Source: JBHEPS01 sp046261635
GTDB lineage: Bacteria > Acidobacteriota > Thermoanaerobaculia > Gp7-AA8
Reading direction: 5' to 3'
Assembly (NCBI GenBank): GCA_046261635.1
Contig: JBHEOL010000212.1
Coordinates: 1 to 5,046, forward strand
Length of the DNA stretch: 5,046 bases
Shown here: positions 1-4,952 of the stretch, piece by piece
How the letters are laid out: the number at the start of each line of letters is the position of its first letter
Position numbering within the stretch: the stretch's first letter is position 1
Notes under the pieces: model-generated
Databases searched by the model: none
What the model was told of the DNA's origin: nothing
The model's input: the letters and a program-made list of their open reading frames with translations, nothing else
Translations under genes and position numbers: made by a program

Positions 1-2
1 AC

Positions 3-443
3 GGTGATCCAGCCGGCGGGTGGACGACCAACGCCTGGGTGCCGTTCAAGCTGATCGAGGAAGTGGTGCGCTCGTTCGCGTTCGCCGGACGGCGCGAGAC
101 GAACGGAAGTCTCTCTCTCGTCGCCGACGTCGAGACCGACAGCGTCGATTGGGAGAGCGGCAGCGACCTCCGCATCGAGTGCATGCAGTGCTTTGGTGAC
201 TTCCCGGTTCCGGATGGTGCGGAAGTCGATTTCGACCAGGAGGCCGAATGGGAAAGCAAGATCCCGGGCTCTTTCTCTGCCTCTATCACGGCCGGGTCTC
301 GCCCGTGGAGGAGATGGAGGCATGGGGCACGGACGGTCCGACCTTCGGCCCGCTGGAGTACGTCCACGCGGCGTATCTCTCAACGATGCAGATTGGATTT
401 CCGGATGGCGAGCGCGTCTCGCTCCCCGTCGTCGACGATCTGA
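3..443 (+). CDS. 3' part of an unrecognised gene, possibly frameshifted near its end
   Basis: This frame is open from the first bases of the window, so the gene begins upstream; a GTG at 39 is only an internal candidate start. Down to about base 270 it reads like a real protein. It has an acidic, mixed composition (IECMQCFGDFPVPDGAEVD at about residues 46-64 counted from 39) and G or C at most third codon positions. After about base 270 the translation turns arginine- and serine-rich, which is typical of an out-of-frame reading, while another frame starts to look coding. Either the true end is near 250-275 and the stop was lost by an indel, or the gene continues into the frame ending at 544 after a frameshift. 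I do not recognise a family and assign no function. Confidence is moderate that the first 270 bases are coding and low for the end point. Confidence 0.45.
   Translation, partial: GDPAGGWTTNAWVPFKLIEEVVRSFAFAGRRETNGSLSLVADVETDSVDWESGSDLRIECMQCFGDFPVPDGAEVDFDQEAEWESKIPGSFSASITAGSRPWRRWRHGARTVRPSARWSTSTRRISQRCRLDFRMASASRSPSSTI
238..243 (+). promoter_or_regulatory. Ribosome binding site for the small gene at 248
   Basis: AGGAGG lies 4 nt before the ATG at 248. The spacing is a little short but the match is perfect. It supports 248 as an independent start inside the upstream reading frame. Confidence 0.5.
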
Positions 444-544
444 TCCTTTGGGACGGTGTTTACTACGGAGATTTCGAGGTCCTGACGGCTACCAAGTTCG
501 ATGTGCGGAGCAGGTCGATTCGACGTTGTAAAGGAGATTGGTAG
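248..544 (+). CDS. Small conserved-looking hypothetical protein (98 aa)
   Basis: This is a 98-residue soluble protein with no signal peptide or membrane segment. It has a compact, aromatic- and glycine-rich core: LFLCLYHGR (about residues 8-16), EEMEAWGTDGPTFGPLEYVH (21-40), then VVDDLILWDGVYYGDFEVL (61-79) near the C-terminus. From memory, the pattern of a YHGR segment, a W-G-x-D-G-P-x-F-G-P-L segment and a DGVYYGD segment occurs in uncharacterised stand-alone bacterial proteins of about 100 residues, which favours a complete gene starting here. Third codon positions are GC-rich in this frame from about base 250. The last residues (RSRSIRRCKGDW) look degenerate. The alternative is that this is the displaced C-terminal part of the upstream gene after a one-base frameshift. 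No function is assigned. Confidence 0.6.
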   Translation: MGKQDPGLFLCLYHGRVSPVEEMEAWGTDGPTFGPLEYVHAAYLSTMQIGFPDGERVSLPVVDDLILWDGVYYGDFEVLTATKFDVRSRSIRRCKGDW

Positions 545-560
545 CTCGACCAGGGCAAAA

Positions 561-600
561 GTCGGCGTCGTTTGAAGAAGAATCAAACATCGCCCCCGAC
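561..600. other. Weak stem-loop between convergent genes
   Basis: GTTTGA (570-575) and TCAAAC (583-588) form a 6-bp stem with a 7-nt loop. An outer GTCGG (561-565) can pair with CCGAC (596-600) across an internal bulge. It lies 16 nt after the stop of the small gene and before the tail of the minus-strand gene, which is the right place for a transcription terminator. No T-run follows on either side, so it may only be a chance structure. Apart from this hairpin and the repeats at 639-660, I see nothing in 545-682. Confidence 0.25.
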
Positions 601-638
601 CTTCTCGGCCGTGACTACGACGAATATCAGGAAAGGAC

Positions 639-660
639 CCAACCTTCCAACCCCAACCTT
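639..660 (+). repeat. Left inverted-repeat cluster, two CCAACCTT copies
   Basis: CCAACCTT occurs at 639-646 and again at 653-660. The reverse complement AAGGTTGG occurs twice on the other side of the minus-strand gene pair (1461-1468 and 1470-1477). The longest shared arm is 11 nt, ACCCCAACCTT at 650-660 against its complement at 1470-1480. The repeats sit just outside both genes. Confidence 0.6.
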
Positions 661-682
661 CACGACAGTGCATCGCGCGGCC

Positions 683-1186
683 CTACTTCTTTTTCCTGGG
701 CCTGGCTCGCCGCGGGTGTTCGCGGATCTCCTCCCCAGAGGCGCGTCGAAGCGCCGGATAGGCGCGCTCTTCCTGCTCGCTCCACGAAGCGAGGCGGCCG
801 ATGGCTAGCGCCAGCATCCTGGGATGTTCGACGCGGAGCTCGCCGCGCTCCCAGCGGGCGATCGTGTTCGCGGTCGTGCCGAGCGCCGAGGCGAGCTCCG
901 CCTGCGTCATGCCGAGCGATTCCCGGCGCAGCCGAAGATCGGCTCCGTCCGCAATGCGCTCGGAATCCATGAGCGAAGAGCCGGACACGCGAACCTCACG
1001 TCCCGGAGTGAGGCCCTTTACGTCGACGAGCGCGCTCGCGCCCGAGTCGATGTCGAAGCCGACCGGACGGCCGGCGGCATCGAAGTCGACCACGATTCCA
1101 GGCCACACCTCGCGACTCTCCGAAACGCGCCGCTCCGCAAGCATCAGCGAGAGCGCATCGTGATCCTGATCGTAGAAGTACTTCAC
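683..1186 (-). CDS. DUF2283-like domain fused to XRE-type helix-turn-helix, probable antitoxin/autoregulator
   Basis: The 167-residue product has two parts. Residues 1 to about 55 (MKYFYDQDHDALSLML, then a V-x-P-G-I-V-V-D-F-D segment and G-x-P-V-G-F-D-I-D) match the DUF2283 pattern, a short domain common in small proteins paired with putative toxins. Residues about 84-131 are a classic XRE/Cro helix-turn-helix (LRRESLGMTQAELASALG, TTANTIARWERGE). The tail is basic and ends in RARPRKKK. The start is GTG at 1186, preceded by GAGGG 8 nt upstream, and it overlaps the ancestral toxin stop as GTGA, so the two are probably translationally coupled. By analogy with other toxin-antitoxin pairs, the HTH part would bind the module's promoter and the DUF2283 part would contact the partner; that is inference. 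DUF2283 proteins are usually much shorter, so the HTH fusion is notable. The alternative is a plain transcriptional regulator. Confidence 0.85.
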   Translation of the reverse strand: MKYFYDQDHDALSLMLAERRVSESREVWPGIVVDFDAAGRPVGFDIDSGASALVDVKGLTPGREVRVSGSSLMDSERIADGADLRLRRESLGMTQAELASALGTTANTIARWERGELRVEHPRMLALAIGRLASWSEQEERAYPALRRASGEEIREHPRRARPRKKK

Positions 1187-1409
1187 GGCCGAAACCCTCG
1201 ATCGAAAAACGCGTGTGCACGGTCTCGCCGTCTTCGAGCACGACGATCCGCAGATACTTTCCCTGTTGCGGGACGAAACCCCACATCCGCACCCTTCCGT
1301 CCAGCTGGACCTCGATGCGCGACGGGTTGCGAAAAACGCCCTCCACCCACTCCCTCCGAATCTCCGTTCGCGCGAAGAGACGCCGCTCGAAATACGCGGT
1401 CGTTTTCAC
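1183..1409 (-). CDS. Putative small toxin (DUF4258-like), apparent one-base frameshift near the 3' end
   Basis: Starting at GTG 1409 the protein reads MKTTAYFERR, then EIRREWVEGVFRNPSRIEVQ (16-35), DGRVRMWGFV (37-46), GKYLRIVVLEDGETVH (50-65). This fits a family of small basic proteins, DUF4258-like as far as memory allows, that are often encoded beside DUF2283 partners and have a probable RelE-like role. Family members end in a short segment such as H-N-A-F-x-D-R-x-F. Here that ending (FFDRGFRP, then TGA at 1185-1183) is in the -1 frame, so one base seems to be missing around 1205-1217, either from the run of five T or from the codon after His65. With the base restored the product is 75 residues and its TGA overlaps the antitoxin GTG. 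Without it, translation runs to 996 with an arginine-rich tail. It is either a broken gene or a sequencing error; a programmed shift is less likely. Confidence 0.7.
1195..1199 (-). promoter_or_regulatory. Ribosome binding site of the antitoxin-like gene
   Basis: GAGGG on the minus strand lies 8 nt before the GTG at 1186, inside the 3' end of the toxin-like gene. It fixes the antitoxin start and shows that the two genes were arranged for coupled translation. Confidence 0.55.
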
Positions 1410-1416
1410 TCAGAAC

Positions 1417-1422
1417 AGTATA
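1417..1422 (-). promoter_or_regulatory. Candidate -10 box for the toxin-antitoxin pair
   Basis: TATACT on the minus strand ends 7 nt before the GTG start at 1409, and no Shine-Dalgarno is visible before that GTG. If this is the -10 element, transcription would start at or next to the start codon and the message would be leaderless. No good -35 match lies at 16-18 nt, so the call is tentative. Confidence 0.35.
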
Positions 1423-1432
1423 CGTCACGTAT
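1420..1432. promoter_or_regulatory. 13-bp palindrome, candidate autoregulatory operator
   Basis: ATACGTCACGTAT is a perfect inverted repeat with 6-bp arms and one central base. It overlaps the candidate -10 box and lies 10 nt upstream of the toxin start codon. This position fits an operator bound by a dimer of the XRE-type protein encoded second in the module. One palindrome of this size is expected by chance in about 5 kb, so the support comes from its position. Confidence 0.4.
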
Positions 1433-1460
1433 TTATGTCGGCTGGAGGGCGAGACCGGGT

Positions 1461-1480
1461 AAGGTTGGAAAGGTTGGGGT
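1461..1480 (-). repeat. Right inverted-repeat cluster, two AAGGTTGG copies
   Basis: AAGGTTGG at 1461-1468 and 1470-1477 is the reverse complement of the motif at 639-660. It lies upstream of the toxin-like gene, so the gene pair is bracketed by inverted copies about 0.8 kb apart. The continuing context AAAGGTTGGGGTCAG resembles, from memory, intergenic elements seen in some environmental genomes; I cannot verify this here. Confidence 0.6.
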
Positions 1481-1485
1481 CAGTG

Positions 1486-1661
1486 CGGAAAATCAACCAA
1501 ACTCCACCCGCTCTTAGCGATCGGATGTTTTCCGGACCTGGCGGCTCGGTCGCGAAACGGAGATATATATCCAAAAAGAGCGACATCAGGGGTAGGGAAA
1601 CCACTCGCTTTCGGTACACCTGTTCGAAATCAAAACTTACGTCAGCCCGGAGGAGCTACTC
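1486..1661. other. Intergenic region upstream of the three-gene operon, promoter not resolved
   Basis: No coding signal is visible. It holds a 7-bp inverted repeat (CGGAAAA at 1486-1492, TTTTCCG at 1528-1534) and a 10-bp AT-rich palindrome GATATATATC at 1562-1571, about 90 nt before the first operon gene. The TATATA in the palindrome could serve as a -10 box, but no TTGACA-like -35 element sits at the right distance. The operon promoter presumably lies in this region. Confidence 0.3.
1649..1655 (+). promoter_or_regulatory. Ribosome binding site of the amidase-like gene
   Basis: GGAGGAG lies 6 nt before the ATG at 1662, a strong Shine-Dalgarno at the best spacing. It favours 1662 over the internal ATG at 1737, which would give a shorter signal peptide but has only a weak GGCGG close in front of it. 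Confidence 0.65.
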
Positions 1662-2513
1662 ATGGACGATGTTCCGTGCAGTCGATGTCTTTCCGCCATC
1701 TTCAGTGGACGACCTTTCGGAAGTACCTCTTGGCGGATGTCAAATGCCGTCATTGCTGCGATCCTCGTTCTGAGCCTGCTCTCGCTACCAGCATCCGCGC
1801 AAGCCGTTCCGAGCGGCCCCCCAGATGTTGCGGATCTGCAGTCGGGGGATCTGCTGTGGCCAAAGAAGAAGGGCGCGTACATTCCTTACCGCGCCGTCGC
1901 GGTCGGGAAGGAGCGCGACGAGAGAAAAGTCTGGGAAGCGGAACGCGACCTGTACGTCGCCTCTCTTAAGGCGAGACCCACCTTGTCGGACGCGGAGCGC
2001 AATCGCATCCGCGTCATCGAGCGGATGAGCTTCAACGCATTCCGTGGAGTTTTTGCGGACGGGCAGCAGCCCGGAAAGTACGTTCCTTACTCTGCAGGCG
2101 CGGGCGTCGGGCATGTCGCGATCGTCCGTATTCACGACGAAGTCACCGTCGTTGAAGCGATGTGGGGGATAGGCGTTCGAGAGATCCCGTACGCGGTTTG
2201 GGCTGCCGAGCGGAAGAACCACCTGGTCTGGCATGCGCGGCTGAGCGAGCCGGAAGTGGAGCGACGACACCGGATCGCAGACGAGGCGGCGCGGCATATT
2301 GGCGCTCCCTATCACTTCTGGAATTTCGATCTGACGGACGACCGCGGATTCTATTGTTCCAAGCTCGCGTGGCTTGCAACGCTCAGGGCCACCGGAATTG
2401 CGCTTGACGGTAACGCTGATCCTGACCGGTTGCTCTGGTTGTCGCCCAAGCAACTCCTCAAGTCGGAACACATCAGGGTGCTCCAGAGCCCCGGCGACTA
2501 TGGCACCGAGTAG
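1662..2513 (+). CDS. Exported permuted papain-like amidase/peptidase (YiiX/YaeF, NlpC/P60 superfamily)
   Basis: The 283-residue product has a hydrophobic segment at 27-41 ending in PASAQA, a typical signal peptidase I site (after Ala46 or Ala48), so it should act in the periplasm or outside the cell. The mature part matches the circularly permuted papain-like family. LQSGDLLW (59-66) opens the domain, GVGHVAIV (148-155) carries the likely catalytic His151, VVEAMWGIGVREIP (163-176) carries a conserved-looking Glu165, and FYCSKLAW (230-237) carries the likely nucleophile Cys232. SPKQLLKS (261-268) is a late family motif. In this fold the His motif precedes the Cys motif, the reverse of ordinary NlpC/P60 enzymes. 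Known members cleave or are predicted to cleave amide bonds in peptidoglycan peptides, proteins or lipids; the substrate here is unknown. The insertion at about 78-140, between the GDLL and His motifs, is rich in charged residues. It is the first gene of the operon, and its stop overlaps the next gene's ribosome site. Confidence 0.85.
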   Translation: MDDVPCSRCLSAIFSGRPFGSTSWRMSNAVIAAILVLSLLSLPASAQAVPSGPPDVADLQSGDLLWPKKKGAYIPYRAVAVGKERDERKVWEAERDLYVASLKARPTLSDAERNRIRVIERMSFNAFRGVFADGQQPGKYVPYSAGAGVGHVAIVRIHDEVTVVEAMWGIGVREIPYAVWAAERKNHLVWHARLSEPEVERRHRIADEAARHIGAPYHFWNFDLTDDRGFYCSKLAWLATLRATGIALDGNADPDRLLWLSPKQLLKSEHIRVLQSPGDYGTE

Positions 2514-2516
2514 GAG
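2512..2516 (+). promoter_or_regulatory. Ribosome binding site of the protease gene
   Basis: AGGAG overlaps the TAG stop of the preceding gene (2511-2513) and lies 6 nt before the ATG at 2523. Ribosomes ending on the amidase gene would stop on this site, which implies a shared transcript. Confidence 0.65.
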
Positions 2517-2522
2517 TGACAG

Positions 2523-4046
2523 ATGAAAGTACGAATCTATGTGATCGCGTCGCTGTATTGCGTCTTCGGGTTCACTGCTTATGGACAGTGGCAGCAAGTG
2601 GACGCGTCGAATCGTCCAGCAGTCGCTCGGCTCTCCCTTCGGACGACGCTCTCGAGCGGACTTATCGAAGAGGTTACTGGCTCCGCCTTTATCGTGCAGT
2701 GCGAAGGCTACGCGATTACAGCCAATCACGTTCTTCCTCCTCCCCAGGCCGAACATCAATCTCTACGTCTGGAGGCGCGTGTAGGAGGACTGTACGAAAC
2801 GCCATATCGGTTCACGATCATTAAGCGGGATTCAGACCTCGACGTCGCCTTGATCAAATTGCCGAGGCGCAACGACCCTTGGCCAACCGTCCGAATCGGC
2901 GGGTCCACGAAAGTGAAACTTGCCGACCGGCTGTACGTTCTCGGCTTCCCGCAGGGCCGCGATCTCGAAGGAGTCGACGGGGCGATCCGGGGCGCGGAGG
3001 GAGCGCTTTACACATCGAGCGTCCCGTTTGATAAGGGCAGTAGCGGGGCTCCGGCGTTCTCGTTGGCAGGACAGGTTATTGGGATTGCGATTGCTGGAGA
3101 TGAAGAGGTGAACCAGAGGACACTTGTTCGTCCGATCACATTCGCAAAGAACTTACTGAGTCTGGTCCCCCAGTGCGACGATTCCGCGCCCGAGGCGGTT
3201 GCGGTGGAATATCTCACGCCAATCTTAGAGCCCAGTTCGTCATTTGAGACACTGAGCGCACTTTCGGTGTCCCAACCTGCGGGTTCAAGCCAGGTGCTGC
3301 TTCTCGATGGCACCAAGCTGACACTCGGCCCCATCGGAGCCAACATGACGAGGGAGATCGAGGTCGACACGATCATCTTCAAGAATGACGCGCAAATCAT
3401 TACCAACGGAAACAATCTAAGAATATCTGCGCGGAAGATCATCGCCGACGCGGGCTCAATCGTGTCATTCGCTGAAGAGACCCGGACAGCCGCCGCCGGT
3501 GGCTCGGGGATGCCCGGACTGAACGGGGCCGACGGCGGCGAGGTGCGAATCGAACACGTCCAGGAAATGCAAGGGCTCTTACCAGTTCGCCTTCATGGGC
3601 AAAACGGGGGACCGGGTGGCCCCGGCCTGCCAGGTGCTATGGGACCGGCCGGCGAACGCGGGAGTGACGCCGTTCCCGGAATCATTGATTGCCGCAGAGG
3701 CGGAGGCGACGGGGGTCGGGGTGGTCGTGGAGCGCCGGGTCACATGGGTGGTCGCGGCGGGCAAGGGGGAGCCGGTGGAAAACTCGTCCTGTTCGATGTT
3801 TCCGCGGATGTCCGCAAGCGGATCGTCTTCGAAACGCTCGGCGGCCGCGGCGGCGACGGTGGATCCGGAGGCCCCGGTGGTCCAGGAGGATCGGGAGGGC
3901 AGGGCGGTAGCGGCGCCGGCTTATGCGGGGGCGGGCAGCCGGGTCCGGCTGGTCCTGCCGGTGCAGCGGGACAGATGGGAGAGCGCGGCTCACTCGGGGC
4001 AGCGGGGGCCTTCATTGTGATTCCACAGGCGGAGGTGCTCCCGTGA
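2523..4046 (+). CDS. Secreted trypsin-like serine protease with a beta-strand/glycine-rich collagen-like C-terminal region
   Basis: The product has 507 residues. Residues 1-21 are a Sec signal (MKVRIY, hydrophobic core, likely cut after AYG). Residues about 30-218 form a chymotrypsin-fold, HtrA-like protease domain. GSAFIV (53-58) and ITANHVL (65-71) give His69, DLDVALIKL (105-113) gives Asp107, and DKGSSGAPAF (170-179) gives Ser174, so the triad looks intact. No PDZ domain follows. A linker (about 219-255) leads to strand-rich sequence (258-316) and then three glycine tracts (about 326-339, 361-419, 440-496) separated by hydrophobic beta-like segments (340-359, 420-439) and closed by AFIVIP (496-501). 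The tracts mix G-x-x collagen-like and GGx repeats. Cys390 and Cys468 lie in the second and third tracts and could form a disulfide. The tracts may form a polyglycine-II bundle used for adhesion or as a scaffold; this is inference. The stop overlaps the next gene by 4 nt. I do not know a named family with this fusion. Confidence 0.85.
   Translation: MKVRIYVIASLYCVFGFTAYGQWQQVDASNRPAVARLSLRTTLSSGLIEEVTGSAFIVQCEGYAITANHVLPPPQAEHQSLRLEARVGGLYETPYRFTIIKRDSDLDVALIKLPRRNDPWPTVRIGGSTKVKLADRLYVLGFPQGRDLEGVDGAIRGAEGALYTSSVPFDKGSSGAPAFSLAGQVIGIAIAGDEEVNQRTLVRPITFAKNLLSLVPQCDDSAPEAVAVEYLTPILEPSSSFETLSALSVSQPAGSSQVLLLDGTKLTLGPIGANMTREIEVDTIIFKNDAQIITNGNNLRISARKIIADAGSIVSFAEETRTAAAGGSGMPGLNGADGGEVRIEHVQEMQGLLPVRLHGQNGGPGGPGLPGAMGPAGERGSDAVPGIIDCRRGGGDGGRGGRGAPGHMGGRGGQGGAGGKLVLFDVSADVRKRIVFETLGGRGGDGGSGGPGGPGGSGGQGGSGAGLCGGGQPGPAGPAGAAGQMGERGSLGAAGAFIVIPQAEVLP
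3840..3914 (+). repeat. Tandem GGx-coding tract
   Basis: These bases encode residues 440-464 of the protease fusion, a run of GGx triplets (x = R, D, S, P, P, S, Q, S). All four glycine codons are used without a regular order, so the repeat is strong in the protein but diverged in the DNA. The tract is very G-rich on the coding strand. Confidence 0.75.
4031..4037 (+). promoter_or_regulatory. Ribosome binding site of the lipoprotein gene
   Basis: GGAGGTG lies 5 nt before the GTG at 4043, inside the end of the protease gene. It identifies GTG 4043, not the ATG at 3923, as the true start. Confidence 0.7.
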
Positions 4047-4825
4047 GACGGAGAATTGTCGGACTGATTCTCGCGGTCGCGTGCGCGGGGTGCGGGTCTA
4101 TCGCCGACTACTACCGGGTCGATCCTTTGGATGTTCAGCCGACGACGGCAGTGACGGAAACTATTGAACAGAAGTTAGAGTCAGGATTGGTTTCTGCCTT
4201 GGCCGCGTGCACGGGCGGCCCCTGCCGCGACGAAAACAAGATTACGATTCTTTACACGCTGCTGGCATTGTCGGAGAGTCGTTGCTCCGAGCACAAAGCT
4301 GCGATTCTGGCGAACTCCGATACGTTTAATGCGTCGACTTCTTTGTCGGCTCTTCTTTTCTCCACAGCCGGCGCGTTGGTGAGCTCGGTCGAGGTCGCCG
4401 GAGTCCTGTCGGGACTTGCTGCGGTCGCGACGGGGACGCGCGCGGTGGGCAATGACGAGGTGTACGAGAAGACTCTCGTTCCAGCAATTCTGCGCGCGAT
4501 CGACGAGAACCGCAGTGGGACATTGAATCGCATCGAGTTCAATGTTCAAACGAGATTATCGTCGTACAGCATGCAGGAGATCGCTCGTGACGTCATTGCT
4601 CATCATGAGAAATGCTCATTCGCTCAGGGGCTTCAGTATCTCTCCGAGTCCCTCCAGCGGAGCGAGGCTTGTCAGGGCGTGCGCCTTCGCGAAGACGATC
4701 TAATCTCGAAGCTGAAGGACTCGCAGACGAACAAAATCGGCACGGCAGCAGATAAGGATTTCCTGGAGAAGCTCTATCTGTCAGACCTGACTCTCCTCCG
4801 AAAGAAAAATGCTGACTGCTTCTGA
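4043..4825 (+). CDS. Lipoprotein of unknown family, third gene of the operon
   Basis: The start is GTG 4043, overlapping the previous stop as GTGA with a strong Shine-Dalgarno in front. The 260-residue product opens with RRR, a hydrophobic stretch (5-13) and A-G-C at 15-17, so Cys17 is the likely lipidated residue (Cys14 is an alternative). Position +2 is Gly, so sorting to the outer membrane is expected if the cell is Gram-negative. The mature protein looks mainly helical. A small-residue, weakly hydrophobic stretch at about 97-135 (SALLFSTAGALV, then GVLSGLAAVATGTRA) could form a helical hairpin or insert into a membrane. NDEVYEKTLVPAILRAIDENR (137-157) and YSMQEIARDVIAHHEKCSF (175-193) look amphipathic. 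It has many cysteines (56, 61, 81, 191, 210, 259), enough for three disulfides in the periplasm. From memory, similar outlines occur in uncharacterised Gram-negative proteins, but I cannot name a family. Context suggests it anchors or partners the two exported hydrolases. Confidence 0.8.
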   Translation: MRRRIVGLILAVACAGCGSIADYYRVDPLDVQPTTAVTETIEQKLESGLVSALAACTGGPCRDENKITILYTLLALSESRCSEHKAAILANSDTFNASTSLSALLFSTAGALVSSVEVAGVLSGLAAVATGTRAVGNDEVYEKTLVPAILRAIDENRSGTLNRIEFNVQTRLSSYSMQEIARDVIAHHEKCSFAQGLQYLSESLQRSEACQGVRLREDDLISKLKDSQTNKIGTAADKDFLEKLYLSDLTLLRKKNADCF

Positions 4826-4936
4826 CATCGTCTCCCTTTTGGCGGGAAACGGCGACGCGCAGTGCGGCCCTACGGATGCTCGATTTACAGCACGTGGAAT
4901 TCTCCGGCTCAGCGCGCTCTGTGAGGATGACAGCCG

Positions 4937-4943
4937 AGGTGAG
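4937..4943 (+). promoter_or_regulatory. Possible ribosome binding site of the last gene
   Basis: AGGTGAG is 9 nt before ATG 4953. It directly abuts ATG 4944, so it can only serve the later start. Confidence 0.4.
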
Positions 4944-4952
4944 ATGAGGCCG

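Noticed and set aside
996..1182. Extension of the toxin-like protein through the antitoxin gene to 996
   Set aside because: The added tail of about 60 residues is arginine-rich and out of frame with a clear coding gene; a frameshift explains it better.
1203..1217. Programmed -1 ribosomal frameshift at the run of five T
   Set aside because: There is no full X-XXY-YYZ slippery heptamer in the 0 frame and no obvious stimulating hairpin. A single-base deletion is simpler.
824..1462. 212-codon plus-strand frame opposite the toxin-antitoxin-like pair
   Set aside because: Arginine-rich, low-complexity translation with no motif; it is antisense to genes with clear domains and ribosome sites.
1785..2759. 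324-codon minus-strand frame opposite the amidase and protease genes
   Set aside because: It spans two real genes in antisense, its start lacks a good ribosome site, and the translation shows no domain or signal. Long antisense frames are common in GC-rich DNA.
3740..4015. Proline-rich minus-strand frame (PPGPPGPP-type)
   Set aside because: It is the complement of the GGx-coding tract, so the proline repeats follow automatically from the glycine codons.
3595..4020. Second plus-strand frame within the glycine-rich region
   Set aside because: Out-of-frame reading of the protease fusion; it has no ribosome site and no coherent motif.
3923..4042. ATG 3923 as start of the lipoprotein gene
   Set aside because: It would add 40 glycine/arginine-rich residues before the signal peptide and overlap the previous gene by 124 nt. 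GTG 4043 has GGAGGTG at good spacing and starts directly at the lipoprotein signal.
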